NCBI GenBank assembly: GCA_025267735.1
Contig: CM046306.1
Span: 31,451,919 to 31,515,918, forward strand
From: Mactra quadrangularis
Taxonomy: Eukaryota > Mollusca > Bivalvia > Venerida > Mactridae
Length of the DNA stretch: 64,000 nucleotides
Direction: 5' to 3'
In this document: piece after piece, positions 10,601 through 22,615 of the stretch
Layout of the letters: the number at the start of each line of letters is the position of its first letter
Numbering within the stretch: position 1 is the first letter of the stretch
Translations under genes and position numbers: made by a program
Notes under the pieces: generated by a model
What the model was told of the DNA's origin: nothing
Seen by the model: the letters and a program-made list of their open reading frames with translations, nothing else
Database searches by the model: none

Positions 10601-12536
10601 ATGCCAAAAATGCAAGAAAAACTTAGGCTTGAGGGAGGTAGGGGTGTGTAAAACAAAACTGCTCGTTTTTTTACTAACCTTATGTCAAGTTACGTTTCAC
10701 CGGACTTGCCTTTTGTGAGTCGAGTTTACTGTTTAAATTCTTTGCTTGTCTTTGACTCTAATCTATATAATTCTTTGAATGCTGGTTGGAAATGAATGAT
10801 AATTGGTACGAGTGTCTCCCTATATTTGTGCCCGGAATGAATTATACAAACTCTTTTTTAATAGTTGCCAAATCGCTCCTGAGATGATCTACAGAAAAAC
10901 AAATTAGGGGTGGCATGCCCTTGACACCTTAGAACTCTGCATACACGTTAAAAAGCTCTTGCTAGGCAGTACACCCATGATAATATGGGAGACAACATGG
11001 ATGAATGTCTGGTCACTTCAAAGACGTAAGGCTTAATGTATCCATACACATAGGAAACCCAATCATGGGCATGCCATATAATGAGAGTCCTGTCATCTCT
11101 CATAAATTTATGAAGCCGTGATATAATACTGCCCTTGTACTTTCTTGCCTTCAATCTAGCCTTTATGATGACATGGTATAATGCCCACTTAATCAATGTA
11201 AACAAATACCGCAAACCAAAGAAATCAACCTTTGCAAACACAATTTATGGATTTTGTTTGTGTGACATTTTATGCACCAAAACACAATTTATTATTACAT
11301 TTTTAAACAGTGTTAAGTTTTCTGTAAGTACAAGAATTAATCAAATAAGGCAATTAAATTGAATTAGGCTGTGTTTACACTGTGACAGATATAAACTGTG
11401 CATGAGCAGAAAGTGCTGTCCTCTTTACTTGTATAATTCTTTTGGCTTGACTGTGGTTTTTTATTATGTAACCAGGATTGAAGGAGCAAGTGTGGTGATC
11501 TTATAAAAATATATAATTGCTTCTGACAGTCTTGTTGTTGTGCTAAGTCTTAAAGACACAACTTATCATAAATTTTGACACATGTATTGCATGCTTATTC
11601 GTGGCTAGATATAACGGTAGAATTTCAGTGAATCACGTAGAATGGATGTAATAATTGAGGCCCTGCAATGAGTGCATGAACCTAGTTTAAATGTTGCGTT
11701 TATATAAATGGATCTTTGTATCGAACGGCAAAAAACTTATATGTCCCTAATTGACTACATTTTTTTGCTGTTTTAGTTTGTGTTATTAAATAGATACACC
11801 TGAAATGATCAAAGCCTGCCGACACAAACGATGAGACATTGGATACCGAGACCCTAGTGACAGTAAAAAGCTCTCATTCTCTTTGAAAAGCCATATTTGA
11901 CCCATATATGGGCGATAAGAGGATTTGGTATCCTAATACACTTTGTGACAATACTTCTGTGAAATTTTTGTTGAAATCTATTGACAAATTTATATGGACT
12001 TGTGAATAGAAAAATATTTCCCTATGTATTACACATGTCAAATCGTTGACCAGCTACGAAGAAACCTGTTGTCTGCTAAATTAAATGGTGTCTTCTAAGT
12101 TAATGTTTTATCCATTGTTTAAAAAAGTGTGGAAATATTGTCTGAATGACTAACAGTTTGGATCCAGGCGCCGCAAAAACAATTAACTTACTCAATTTTG
12201 TCAGAGATATTCATAGATACAGTACTAGTAACGTTATCAATAACTATGCATGGGCCTCAATTTATTTCACTTGCTAGCAAACACGAGAAACATGTAATAC
12301 TTGAAATTTTCACCTCTATTATGATGTAAGCACTATACTACAATTTTCTTTTGATGTCCAAGATTTATAAGTTGTGTCTTTAAGCATTTTGGTTGAGTGT
12401 CTTGTCTTCTACTTGGGAACCAGGATCGATATCCAACTGTGGCATATGGTTTTTATCCTCCTAATTTACATGTCTTTAGTTGTACTGCCAAAATTTGGAC
12501 ATTTTGATAAAAATTTATTCTGTTTTTCTTTCACAG

Positions 12537-12598
12537 GATGGCGTTTTTGAAGTAGTAATGATTTTATGTTGAGTTGACAGAAGAATTTTCTGGAAAAG
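12537..12598 (+). promoter_or_regulatory. 5' UTR of the zinc-finger gene with three short upstream ORFs
   Basis: This lies between a tttcacag acceptor and the start codon. Upstream ORFs: 12538-12555 (MAFLK), 12558-12572 (MILC) and 12566-12577 (MLS). The last is in the main frame but stops before 12599. Such ORFs often lower translation of the main frame; that role here is inference. Confidence 0.55.
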
Positions 12599-12619
12599 AT
12601 GTTTGCAGTTAGAACTGAG
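12599..12619 (+). CDS. Zinc-finger gene, coding exon 1
   Basis: Encodes MFAVRTE, followed by donor gtacag. The acceptor of this exon is at 12536 (tttcacag). The 527-bp phase-0 intron that follows holds nothing distinctive. Confidence 0.7.
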
Positions 12620-15600
12620 GTACAGATTAAAAATCATTTTTACTGTCACTTAGTCACTGATTATTGATTTGTATCTCATTCATCATTTCATGCTGCTCTG
12701 TTTATTTTACCAGGATACATAATAATTATTTCATTTTAGATGGAAATCTCTTATACACTTTTTCAGCTAATACCAAAGATGTTTGTCTGCATATAGTCAG
12801 ACTTGTTGATTTGAAATTTAAGTTTATTAATAAATTATCAAATTTCGATCTAGCAAGTTATCATTCAGGCCGACAGACTTTCTGTCTTTACCTGCCTGGC
12901 TGACTGTTAGATTTAGAACTGTAAGTCTTTGGCCAAGACTGCATTTTTGGTAATAATGTTTATCAGCAAGTTTTCTACTTAATCTTAATTCTTTAAAACC
13001 AACATGATATCAAATGTATTGTTTAGGGAAGTTCTCCCTTATAATCAAAATAACCATTCAAAAATTGTTGTTGCCAGTTTAGAGACCGATTTTCAGAGTC
13101 AGACATTGGTTGCATAAAATATATAATTTGAATTGTTTAATTTCAGGTGTTCTCAAAAGTCTTAGCAACACTATCTGACCCTATTATACAACTCATCCCT
13201 GATAACAAGCATGAATTTCTTTCTTTCCATTTGAAAAATATTGACATTGAAGTGTTAACAGAAATAGATAAAGCTGTGGTAAACTTGAGTGGAAGTTTAA
13301 ACAACATCACTGCAGCCCAGAGTATATTATCTGAAAAATTGTTTGGTGGTAGAGATGATTTGACAGCTGATGCATCATATGGCAACAGTGCTCCTGAAGA
13401 CACTATTGAAGATAATGAAGTTATCGGTGATAATTCAGCACTAATTAATCATCATAACAATGCCTCTTTGGTCATTTCTTCCAAAATTCCTCAGGAAACG
13501 CAGGAACTTGATGATGTTGCTGATGAAGGAATCACTGATAGTGTCAGGAATGATAAAATACATGTAACAAAAAGTGGAAGAAAAGTTAAAGTGCCTTTAA
13601 AATTGTCAAGTGATTCTAATATCAGTGATGGTGATAAGAGACTACTTGACGACATTGAAGAAAATTTGGACTCTAGTTCAAATCGGGAAGTTAAAAAACG
13701 TGGACGACCAAGAAAATGGATAGGTACACAGCGTGATCCTAAAGACGGTGATATAGCTAGTACTGACCATGGCATTGAGAATAAACCTGTGGAAGCCAAC
13801 AGTACTGGTGATTTTGATAATAAAAATGCTGATGATGTTGTTGCTGATGATGGTGGTGATGGTGGCAAGGTTGATAGTGATGATAGGAAGGCAATGGGAT
13901 CAGTATTTCTCAACAAGAATATAAAATCAAAAAAGAAACCAGACAAAAAATTGAAATTGAAATTAAAGGATTTTTCTGATGAAATGAAACATATAAAGAA
14001 ATATTATGAGGATAGACTACCATACAAGTTCTTCTGTAAAATTTGTTCATTTAAAAGTAAGAGAGAGAGTCATTATGAAATTCACATGAACATGCACAAA
14101 AAGAATCCAAATTTGAAACTTCACCCATGCAATAAGTGTGATTTTATTGCAGTACGGCTAGGTGTGTTACAAAGACACAAGATGTCTCACGTGACTGATA
14201 CTAGTTTTCTATTTTCTTGTAGTCAATGTGACTTTAGAACCAATGTGAGGAAAAGTCTAATAAAACATGAAACTAAGCATATAAAGGTTGAAGATATGAG
14301 TATAAGTATAAAAAGTGAAATTACTGAAGAACATTTAGATCTTTCTAGCGTTAACACTAGTGAAGTATATCAGTGCAGTATGTGTGATTATCAGACTAAA
14401 CGTAAAATCAACTATCTTAGACATCATAGAAATAAACATTCTGATTATAGACCTCATTTATGTGACCTTTGTGGTGCTACATTCAAAAGGTTAGTTTGTT
14501 GTAATTGTTTAAATTAAAGTGATTATTCCAGAACTCAGAAAATGGCAGGGAGGCAGAAAACAGGGGCAGGGCATATTGGAGGGTAAATGTCTCAAATGTA
14601 CTAATACTGCATAGAAAGGCTTAAAAAGGGCAGGGATGAGAGAAAGTGCCGGATGCAGTGCCCTGCTATTCTGCTTTGGAATAATCTCTAGTCAGTTAGA
14701 TTAGTTAGATTAATTAATGAGTAGTTTTGTGAGTAAGCGTGGCTGTGAGTGGTTACCATGTTCAATTGGTAATCTTTAGAAAACTAGCTCCCCATCTGTT
14801 CAAATCACATTCATAAACTGACTTATTGCTTCCTTGATTAAGAAACTTTATCTTAGTACTGGGAGACCAGATTACTGACTCAAGAGTGATAAAAGTTGGG
14901 AGAACATGTTAATTATCAAGCTAAAATGAATAAGTTTAAACTTAGCAACAGCAGATATGCCTTAAGATACACTAAAATTATCGATAATTCATGAAACTAA
15001 TTAGTAGTGCTTGGTGAGTCAATTCTGTTGAAATAAAATCTAGGTTACATACTACAGTATAGTTTGACAGTCATGAAATGACTTCCCTGTCAAAGTTACC
15101 TATACTAAATTTTTACATTTTTGCTTAATTTATAAATTTCCAGTCCCAAAAAGGATGTATTTCCCCCCTTTTTGTTGCAAAATTCTCATACAGTTTCTTA
15201 AAATGTTGAACTGCTTTTATTTTCCAAACACTTGTTGCCATGATGCTGTAATGCTTGAATAAGATTGACAGCCAGCCCAAATTGCAATGAAATACTGCTA
15301 CAGTTAGTCCTTGATTTTGGACATCATAAAAATACTTGAAATTACTTTTTACTGTTTTGATTTTATTTTGACAGTGTATTGTAATGATAATTGATACCAG
15401 CCTGGGTTGATAGCGCAGTTTGTAGTGCGATGGGATTTGGAATTTCGTGTTCCAAAGGGGGTAGGGGTTCGAATCCCACCCGGGGAGGTTATACCCTTCC
15501 ATGAAAATTTGACAATAATGTCAATTTTCCCCCATTGATTAGATAATATGGAGAAGTTTCCTGCCATGTGGAAGAGTAGGTGAGTACTGGTTATAGACAA

Positions 15601-18154
15601 GGGTCCAGGAAAGCTAGGTAGGTGCGCTAGACGCCGTAAAAAGATCTAAATTGTGTTGACACGGTGTTAAACCCAATAAAAAAAGATAATAGATACATAA
15701 TCATTATATATTTTCTTTTTCTATTCACAGAACTGATGCTCTTAAAGCTCACAAAGGATGTCATGTTGAAAAATCTAGACGTCATTTACCTTTTGTTTGT
15801 AAAATTTGTCAAAAAGGATTTAAATCAATGGTAAGAGAACTTTGTTAACCATTTTTTACATATTATACTGTTTGTTGAATTTTCCCCAACATGCTGATGC
15901 CACTTTAAAACTTTTAAGGATGATCTAGTTTGGAGGTCTCTAGAGCACAGGAGATTAGCTTTCAGACTTGTGTTTTATAAAATTAATCACAATATTATTG
16001 CAATCAGCCTCCCATCTTACATAGAAGTATGCTCTAGACAAACCAGACATATGTACCCTGTTGCATAATCTGGTTTCACACTTAGAACAATATATTACAT
16101 GTTTAAAAATTTTCAGGGATTTATTAGGTATTCAAGTTGAAAAAAAATTATTGTCAAAATCCATTTTTCTTTCTTACTATTCTATTGATTTTAGGTTGAA
16201 TATATTGATATATCAGTACAAAACTAGTCTAACTACAAATTGAAATAGAAGGATGTAGAATAGTTTTAAGTTGACCCATCCAATAAGTATTTTATTATTT
16301 GCATTACTTTTTCAGGCCCATTTAGCAGAACACAAGGCAGTTCATTCAACAGAAAGATCATTTCAATGTCATATATGTGGTCAAATGTTTAAAACCAAAG
16401 CAGTACAACAGAGACATCTACGCGGTGTACATCACAAAGCTAATGTGGATCAATGTACTACATGTAAACGATTCTTCAGCTCAAAGTATACACTTAGACG
16501 TCATCTCAGACAACATGATGGAGAGAACCTACCTAACAATGGAGAGATTAAAACTATGCAGACATTACTACCTGATGCTCAACAAGCAGAGTATGTCAGT
16601 GAACAAGATCAAGTAGTGACAGATGAAGATGCTAATGCTATACAGACTATTACAATTTCATCAGAAAATATTAATGATTTAAATCAAAAGTTACAGAATC
16701 TTTCTTCACAGATGCAGAATATTGAAGATATATCTGACGTCTATATTGAAGGTAAAAATCATAGATTCGTATAGAGTGCCATCCAAAATACTATTACACT
16801 TTTGTAAATGTGGGATTGTTCTTAACTTTTTACTTATACCTGTCCTTGTGAAATTAAGACCATATCTTTAGATACATATATAATTATGTATAACAATTTC
16901 CACTGTAAAAAGTATTCTATTCTATAAAATATCACTGTTCCTGTTTAATGTTATATTGTAACAGAATTATAGCTATCATTCATGCATGTGTTTAACCTAT
17001 TAGATAGATAGATATACATGTATATATATGGTAGGAATTCTTGCCAGTTTAATCATTAACAGAAATAGAATCTAATTTGACATAATGATATAAATATTTG
17101 ATTTTTACTGCATTTTATTATCAAAGTTTCAATAGTTTTCTATAATTATGCTTTTTAATCTGATGATTATAACTTGCTCTCCAATGGAATGAATATTTAG
17201 ACATACAGATAAAAATTTATTACTTAGTGAACCAATAGCTTCGGCCACAACAAGTTGATGATATGTTCTACAAATTTTTCTGGAAAAAATAGGTTGAGTG
17301 AGCGAAGAAAAAAAATCTGAATTCAGTTGCTTTTTATAGCGGTTTAACCAAATTTTTATGAGTGAGCGAAGAAATAAAAGTATTTTTTTTGTAAAAACTG
17401 TCAAAATTAAGGTGCGAGTGAATCCATAGAACTCATGATCAACTTGTTGTGGCGTTAAATGTAAATAATTGTGAGAACCTTAGCTCTTATGATATTAAAA
17501 AAAGCATTTTACTACCAATTTCCCTTTATAATGTTTTCTTTTATTATTATAAAATTTTTGATAATATGCTGTCCTTGACCTTTTCTATACCCTGACCTTG
17601 ACATTGTTTCCATTGATATATTTTCAGGATTGGAGAATGTTGATTCTGGTCATGTTAGTGTGATCAATCTACACGGAGAAGACATTGGAAAAATTTTGAT
17701 CAATTCGAGCGAGCCGTCTGAATACCTAGAACATGTTCCTCAATTATCGACGGACTCAACCTCACAGAATATTGTCTCAAATCAGTCTCTTAATACAGTT
17801 GACAGTGCGAAATTGTTACAGAGTCTTCAGTCAGGTCATGTGATCATTTCTTCAGCTAACATGAATGATAACTCGTCAATGAATATTCAGCAGAGGACAA
17901 TTAAACAAGAGTTATCACAAAATGGCGAGGAAAATGATTTAAATTCAGAATTAGTAAATCAGTCATTGGAAACAGAGACTGTGAATGTGCCATCTGTACA
18001 ACTTATAGATATAAATGGTCAGTTAATCACTGACGCTAGCGACGGACAAATTGTCGAGGTTGTCTCCCCTGAGGGGAACACATACCATCTTAAAGTAAAC
18101 AATAGTGGAAATATATTTAGTCTGGAGACTGTAACTACTGATAATATAATGTGA
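12599..18154 (+). CDS. AT-hook and eight-finger C2H2 zinc-finger protein
   Basis: Five coding exons (12599-12619, 13147-14489, 15731-15830, 16316-16751, 17628-18154) join in frame to about 808 residues. The N-terminal ~80 residues (MFAVRTEVFSKVLATL...) form a hydrophobic, helix-like segment of no family I recognise. An AT-hook core (RGRPRK) is near residues 192-197, within a charged, Asp-rich region. Eight C2H2 fingers span about residues 304-555, all C-x2-C-x12-H-x3/4-H. Fingers 5 and 6 are each split by an intron. The C-terminal ~250 residues are Ser/Asn/Gln-rich, like an activation or interaction region. It is probably a nuclear DNA-binding regulator; no target can be stated. I could not assign an orthologue. 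The first exon has only seven codons, so the start was chosen because it joins in frame to the long exon and is the last ATG before its donor. Confidence 0.85.
13147..14489 (+). CDS. Zinc-finger gene, coding exon 2
   Basis: The acceptor is tttaatttcag at 13146 and the donor gttagt at 14490. The open frame runs 28 nt past the donor by chance. The first codon is GTG (Val), an internal codon and not a start. It encodes the N-terminal region, the AT-hook, fingers 1-4 and the first half of finger 5. The following 1.2-kb phase-2 intron contains two SINEs. Confidence 0.9.
14735..14950 (+). mobile_element. tRNA-derived SINE, family B
   Basis: The tRNA-like head (gtggctgtgagtggttacca, then tctgttcaaatcacattca) is followed by a body (ttgcttccttgattaagaaac) shared with fragments at 18470, 38545, 45330, 49400 and 63190. 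Confidence 0.6.
15400..15684 (+). mobile_element. tRNA-derived SINE, family A (best copy)
   Basis: The tRNA-like head has an A-box-like tagcgcagtttgtag and a perfect B box ggttcgaatcc (15466-15476). The body matches the copy at 2523-2867. The 3' end reads gtgttaaacccaataaaaaa. It sits in the sense orientation in intron 2 of the zinc-finger gene. Confidence 0.85.
15731..15830 (+). CDS. Zinc-finger gene, coding exon 3
   Basis: A 100-bp exon between ctattcacag and gtaaga. It completes finger 5 (TDALKAHKGCH) and starts finger 6 (FVCKICQKGFKSM). The phase-0 intron that follows (485 bp) shows nothing distinctive. Confidence 0.9.
16316..16751 (+). CDS. Zinc-finger gene, coding exon 4
   Basis: The acceptor is ctttttcag and the donor gtaaaa. 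It completes finger 6 (AHLAEHKAVH), encodes fingers 7 and 8, then a Gln/Asn-rich linker. The frame stays open for a few codons past the donor. The phase-1 intron that follows contains a 210-bp inverted-repeat element. Confidence 0.88.
17244..17453 (-). mobile_element. Inverted-repeat element, 'gccacaacaagttgat' family, copy 1
   Basis: The termini gccacaacaagttgatgat and atgatcaacttgttgtggc are inverted repeats. The interior gagtgagcgaagaaa blocks are the reverse complement of the ttcgctcgctc blocks in the copies at 22411 and 41380. Confidence 0.85.
17628..18154 (+). CDS. Zinc-finger gene, last coding exon
   Basis: The acceptor is atatattttcag. Encodes about 175 residues starting GLENVDSGHVSV and ending VTTDNIM before TGA at 18152. 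No zinc finger; rich in Ser, Asn and Gln with acidic patches. Confidence 0.88.
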
Positions 18155-18469
18155 TATATTGAATATTTACTTGATATAAGGCATTATTGATAGTAAAAGA
18201 AACTACAGAGCTCTCAAAATGTTTTTTTAGACAAAATAAGTTCTGAGAGTAACTGACTATACATACAGAAAGTAGTTTTACTATAATTAAAGGTTATTTG
18301 TTTAACACAGTTTGAATCATATGTGTATAAACCATAACTAGTTCTGATTTTGAAATTTGCTCAGATATATATGTTTGTTTGTTTTATGGATAAAATTTAA
18401 AATGTTTAGCGAATTCTTTTAAATACAAGATAGATACAAGCACTTACAAGTTACATTCTGAATTGTTGC

Positions 18470-18560
18470 CTCCTTGAGCAAGAAACTTGATTGTACTGGG
18501 TCATTTCTGGGATATTAGGAAATCATCCTGAGAATTAATAATCTAAATTATCACAGCTTG
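18470..18560 (+). mobile_element. SINE family B, 3' fragment
   Basis: ttgcctccttgagcaagaaac followed by tactgggtcatttctggg parallels the body of the 14735 copy. Confidence 0.45.
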
Positions 18561-18969
18561 TTTCTGAATTGAGCTTTGATATCAGAGTTTTATAAGGTAT
18601 ACTGACTACTGTTTTGACAAACAGAAAATTACACTTTCTTCACATTAAGGGGAGATAATAAATCACTTGGCTAAAGTTTTCTGTAATAATTTTGCGACAG
18701 AATGTTTTTTATAAATGTTATCCATTCAAATAAATTACCATGGTAGAATTAATATAAAAAAATTGTGTTTTGTAATCTTTTATCAAGGTCTTTACATATA
18801 CCACTAATGAGTGTGAATTTTCACAAGGGGATTTTTACTTTATTTAGATGTATTGCATAAAAATTCTTACTCTTGAAATTTTATTTATCTTAATGGGCTT
18901 GCATTTCTATATTGGATTTGTTTACTCCAGCACCCTGAATAGTCAAGGACACAAGGAAGCCATAGTTGT

Positions 18970-19202
18970 ATAGTTCGTTTTTTCTCAACTGTCTAAACAT
19001 GAGTAATTTCACAGTGAATGCATTTGTTAAAAGTATCCCCGTGATACGTTCATGAGTTTCCATAAATGTGTATTATGATAGAGTATTGCATTGATATGTT
19101 TTAGTCAATATATCTTTAGTAACAATTAGGCTGCCAGTACAAAAACAATGCATTCAGCCACCATGAAATTATTCAAGCTTTGACAGTTGAGAAAAAAACT
19201 AT
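18970..19202. mobile_element. MITE-like element, 233 bp
   Basis: The termini pair over about 55 bp: atagttcgttttttctcaac on the left with gttgagaaaaaaactat on the right, and taatttcacagtgaatgcat with atgcattcagccaccatgaa. The right end is also found alone at 7397-7452. TA-rich flanks. Confidence 0.8.
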
Positions 19203-20183
19203 TCTCCAATTTGTATCATTGAATCAAGTGGTATGTCCACCGTGAATATTTCTATGAATTGTATTCTTATTGTTTAACTTAATGTTGCATGTTGATATAT
19301 CTGTAATTTATGAACTTAATGTTTTGTTAATATATTTTTGTGTTCATACATACATTTACAATTTAAAATTGAAATAAAAATGTTTTGACAATATTATTTT
19401 GTATTTCTGTCATTATGGTTTTGATCGTGTTAATTGTAATATGTTCACTAGACTGTTGTGTGTGCATAGGAGAAATATAAATATCTCTTTGTCACATTTC
19501 TTTTTATTATGTGAGATTCCATGGTCATAATACTCTAGTGTAAGCTGTTTGCTGATGGTGCAAAAATATGGCTTAGGGTAATTATTATTCTGGTCCTAAT
19601 TGGAAATTGAAAGGTTTTAATTAAAGATTTTTATATAGGTGAGAAGATTTTTTATTTGTTTACTTAATTGCTAGATTCCTCCATTTAACAAGATTTGTTA
19701 ATGGACAACAGGAAATTAGCATCTGTGCAGTCATTGATTTTAACTCAAAGGGAGATAATTCAACACATGGAGTTATTTTTAATGTATTCATGATTGAGTT
19801 AGTTCCCTTTGATTTAAATTACATATCAACTTAGAAATTGTTTCTCGTCTGTGATTTAATTCTTACAGATACTACATGTATTTAAGATTATAAGGATTAA
19901 GTCGTTATTACATAACAAAAAGTCATACACAGGAAGTTTATTCATGTTATAATGTGGAATGGTAGAATGTCGGATCACTCAAAGAAGTATGCCCTACTGG
20001 TTCCTGAATCTGTCCTTCTGATGTACCATTGGTATGAAGAGTACAGTGTAAGAGTAGGTCTATTATTTGAGTTACACCATTTTGTTTATGAGTATACTGG
20101 TATGGTGGTATATTAGCTAGGCTACTAAAACAGCTGAGGAATATATGTTCTTGACAGGAGTTTAGAGGAATTGAATATTAAGC

Positions 20184-20490
20184 ATAGGCGGATCCAGGGG
20201 GGGGGGGGGGTTCAGGACACCCCTAGAATTTGGAAAATGTACCTGTCCATTAGTGTATTTCTTGTCTGTAAGTCAGTTATAAGTAGCATGAAGCAATTTT
20301 TCTCGGTGCTTAACATAGATTTAATGGTTATGTAGTTTTTATTATCAATATGTTGCATTTTTTCTGCAAAATGTGTATAATGTGGTTGTGGTTTAAGGTT
20401 CGGACCCCCCCCCCTAGAAAAGTTCGGACCCCCCCCCCCCCTAGAAAGTTTGGACCCCCCCCCAGAAAAAAATCCTGGATTTTCCCCTGT
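20184..20490. repeat. Repeat with long G and C homopolymer runs
   Basis: Begins ggcggatcca then 14 G (20197-20210). It continues with three copies of a ttcggaccc(n)ctagaaaa motif, with C runs at 20405-20414, 20429-20441 and 20455-20463. It ends near aatcctggattttccc, which is partly complementary to the start. Confidence 0.7.
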
Positions 20491-21495
20491 TAAGAGAGGG
20501 AAATGTGTCTCGACATTCCCCCTAGAATTTTCAATTGTTGCCTTGACTCCCAGGTAAATATAATAACATTTGAATAATCTCAGGAAAAGGAAAAAGTTTT
20601 TTATTATCTGCCCTGATCTGGGTCACTATACTGTGAGATAACATTTATTATACAAATAACAATAAAGAATGAACTATGAAGATTATAATCATAAGATAAT
20701 GTTGTTGTTTACATTGTTGTCATAGCAACATAATGACAAAAATATGTTTATGTTAATCAACCAAAAATGACAAATGTTTAGTGTTGTGGCTGCTGGCTGA
20801 ATATGGCTGATTATAAAATAATAATAATACACGTGAACGACCTATGAAAAATGTGTGTTTGCGTCAACCATTTGAACATTCTTTGTACCTAAAATCTCGA
20901 GTCTAGTTCACATACGAAAAGTAGCTAATTTGCACTTTTTACAAGCGCTTTTTGTGTCATCCAAGTTCAATTCAACCATGTGCTTTAAAATTGCTGCATC
21001 CGAAAATGACAGAATGATCAGAATGGTACCCAGTCATAAAAATGGGACTTAGATAAATTAGTGGTTACTGTGCTTTGAAATCAAATCAGTACTCTTAACC
21101 ATTTTACAATGTAGTCGAATCAAGGTGAGAAGTCTCTGATCTGCTAAGACTTGTGGATAAAACCTACATTCACATACCAAAAGGTTATCCAGATTTTCGA
21201 TCTACTTTTTGGAACGAGAATGAAAACTTGAGGTCTGTCCAGCATCTTCATCCAATACAGTCAACATACACACCGTGGACATTGATTTTTATCTCATGCT
21301 AGATGACATGTTGGGTCATCATTTCAAAATGTTCACATATCAAGGAGAATGGCCGATTAAAAATCAAACAGGTCAACTTGAATGAATAAATCAGGGTATG
21401 TAACTCTACGAAATCAATGAATTAAAAGAAGAAAGTAACTGTAACCAAATCAATGTTGACAACTATGACATAATTAAAAGAAGCAATTGATAGTT

Positions 21496-21709
21496 GCAGC
21501 AATACGACAACGCTCTACATGATATATATCTGTTTACGGAGAGATGGCAGCAATTCGACAACGCTCTACATGATATATATCTGTTTACGGAGATATGGCA
21601 GTAATACGACAACGCTCTACATGATATATATCTGTTTACGGAGATATGGCAGTAATACGACAACGCTCTACATGATATATATCTGTTAACGGAGATATGG
21701 CAGTAATAC
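21496..21709. repeat. 51-bp tandem repeat, about 4.2 copies
   Basis: Units read gcagtaatacgacaacgctc, then tacatgatatatatctg, then tttacggagatatg; copies differ at few positions. As the unit is 17 codons long it produces a repetitive minus-strand ORF that should not be taken as a gene. Confidence 0.92.
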
Positions 21710-22410
21710 TGACTTCAAAGAAGTCTTGCTAATATAATCGCTACATTGCAATGTATATGTTACTGTCAAAGATTGTTCAATATAAAACATTAAAGCCTGG
21801 GATCAAAGTTTAACTAAGGAAAACTGATGTCTGCCTCTTTCGCTTCGTCACTTCGGACACTTTTTTGGGAAGGGATGATCTTTTTAAGTATTATAGGTTG
21901 ATCTTCATAATCGAGTTTTAATGATTTAATATATCACTGATTTACATAAGATAAATTACCATGATTAAATAAAGTATAAAATATACATCACCACATGACC
22001 TTAGGTTACAACAATACTTTTTATTAGATTTATTAAGTTATTACCGTTTATTTGAGCCTGTTATCAGATCTGTGCGTAATATTATTGTATTGTTTAGCTG
22101 AGTGAAAAGGAAGGAAAACAGTGACTTCAAAAACAGAAAGTGCGCCAGTACTGAGTATGTAAATAAAAGTAAAGTTAATAAATGTAAAGTTTCCGACTAC
22201 AAAATATTAATGTCCATAGTTTCTCTTCGTAATCTTATTAAATACGACGGTGAAATACGGCACTGCATTTCAGTGAGCACACTCAGAAACTTTCATCACG
22301 AAACTGTAAAATTCTGCTATAAAAACCTCAATGGTTATTGCAAAACGCGCGAATTTTTGACGATGCTTTTCCAAGTACACAGAGAAATTGTTTTTTTTAA
22401 AGCATGTGAG

Positions 22411-22615
22411 GCCAAAACAAGTTGATCATATGTTTTATGGATTCGCTCGCACCTTAATTTTGACGGTTTTCAAACAAAAATTATGTCCTCGCTCGCTCAT
22501 AAAAATTTGGTCACTCAACTCGCTTTATAAAGCAACTAAAATAAGATTTTTTTCTTCGCTCGCTCGCCCCATTTTCCCCCAGAAAAATCCGTACAACATA
22601 AGCTCAACTTCTGGC
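22411..22615 (+). mobile_element. Inverted-repeat element, 'gccacaacaagttgat' family, copy 2
   Basis: The left end gccaaaacaagttgatcata and right end agctcaacttctggc are degenerate; the interior tcgctcgctc blocks are well kept. Confidence 0.8.

Larger units (their letters stand above)
3101..12536. other. Long non-coding region between the LRR exons and the zinc-finger gene
   Basis: No recognisable coding exon was found on either strand. Contents seen are palindromic elements (3473-3780, 4712-4913), a SINE-like fragment (4560-4710), a hairpin (7297-7340), a CpG-richer stretch (7640-8400), a hAT-like TIR element (8761-10209) and an inverted-repeat element with telomere-like repeats (10344-10600). 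A 97-codon minus-strand ORF at 10948-11241 has ordinary residue composition but resembles nothing known to me and has no splice or promoter support. 5001-7290 and 10601-12536 otherwise show nothing distinctive. Confidence 0.5.
18155..19400 (+). other. 3' region of the zinc-finger gene
   Basis: AT-rich non-coding sequence after the stop codon. Possible polyadenylation signals include AATAAA at 19373-19378; which is used cannot be told. It contains a SINE-B fragment and an inverted-repeat element. Confidence 0.45.

Noticed and set aside
10948..11241. 97-codon minus-strand ORF with ordinary residue composition
   Set aside because: No recognised family, no flanking splice sites or regulatory context; could be part of an old repeat. 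Not called as a gene.
13491..13946. 151-codon minus-strand ORF opposite the zinc-finger exon
   Set aside because: Antisense shadow of a low-complexity coding region.
13147..14517. 456-codon ORF as a complete single-exon gene starting at GTG
   Set aside because: GTG at 13147 directly follows a tttcag acceptor and the frame continues from MFAVRTE in the previous exon; the last 28 nt lie past a gttagt donor.
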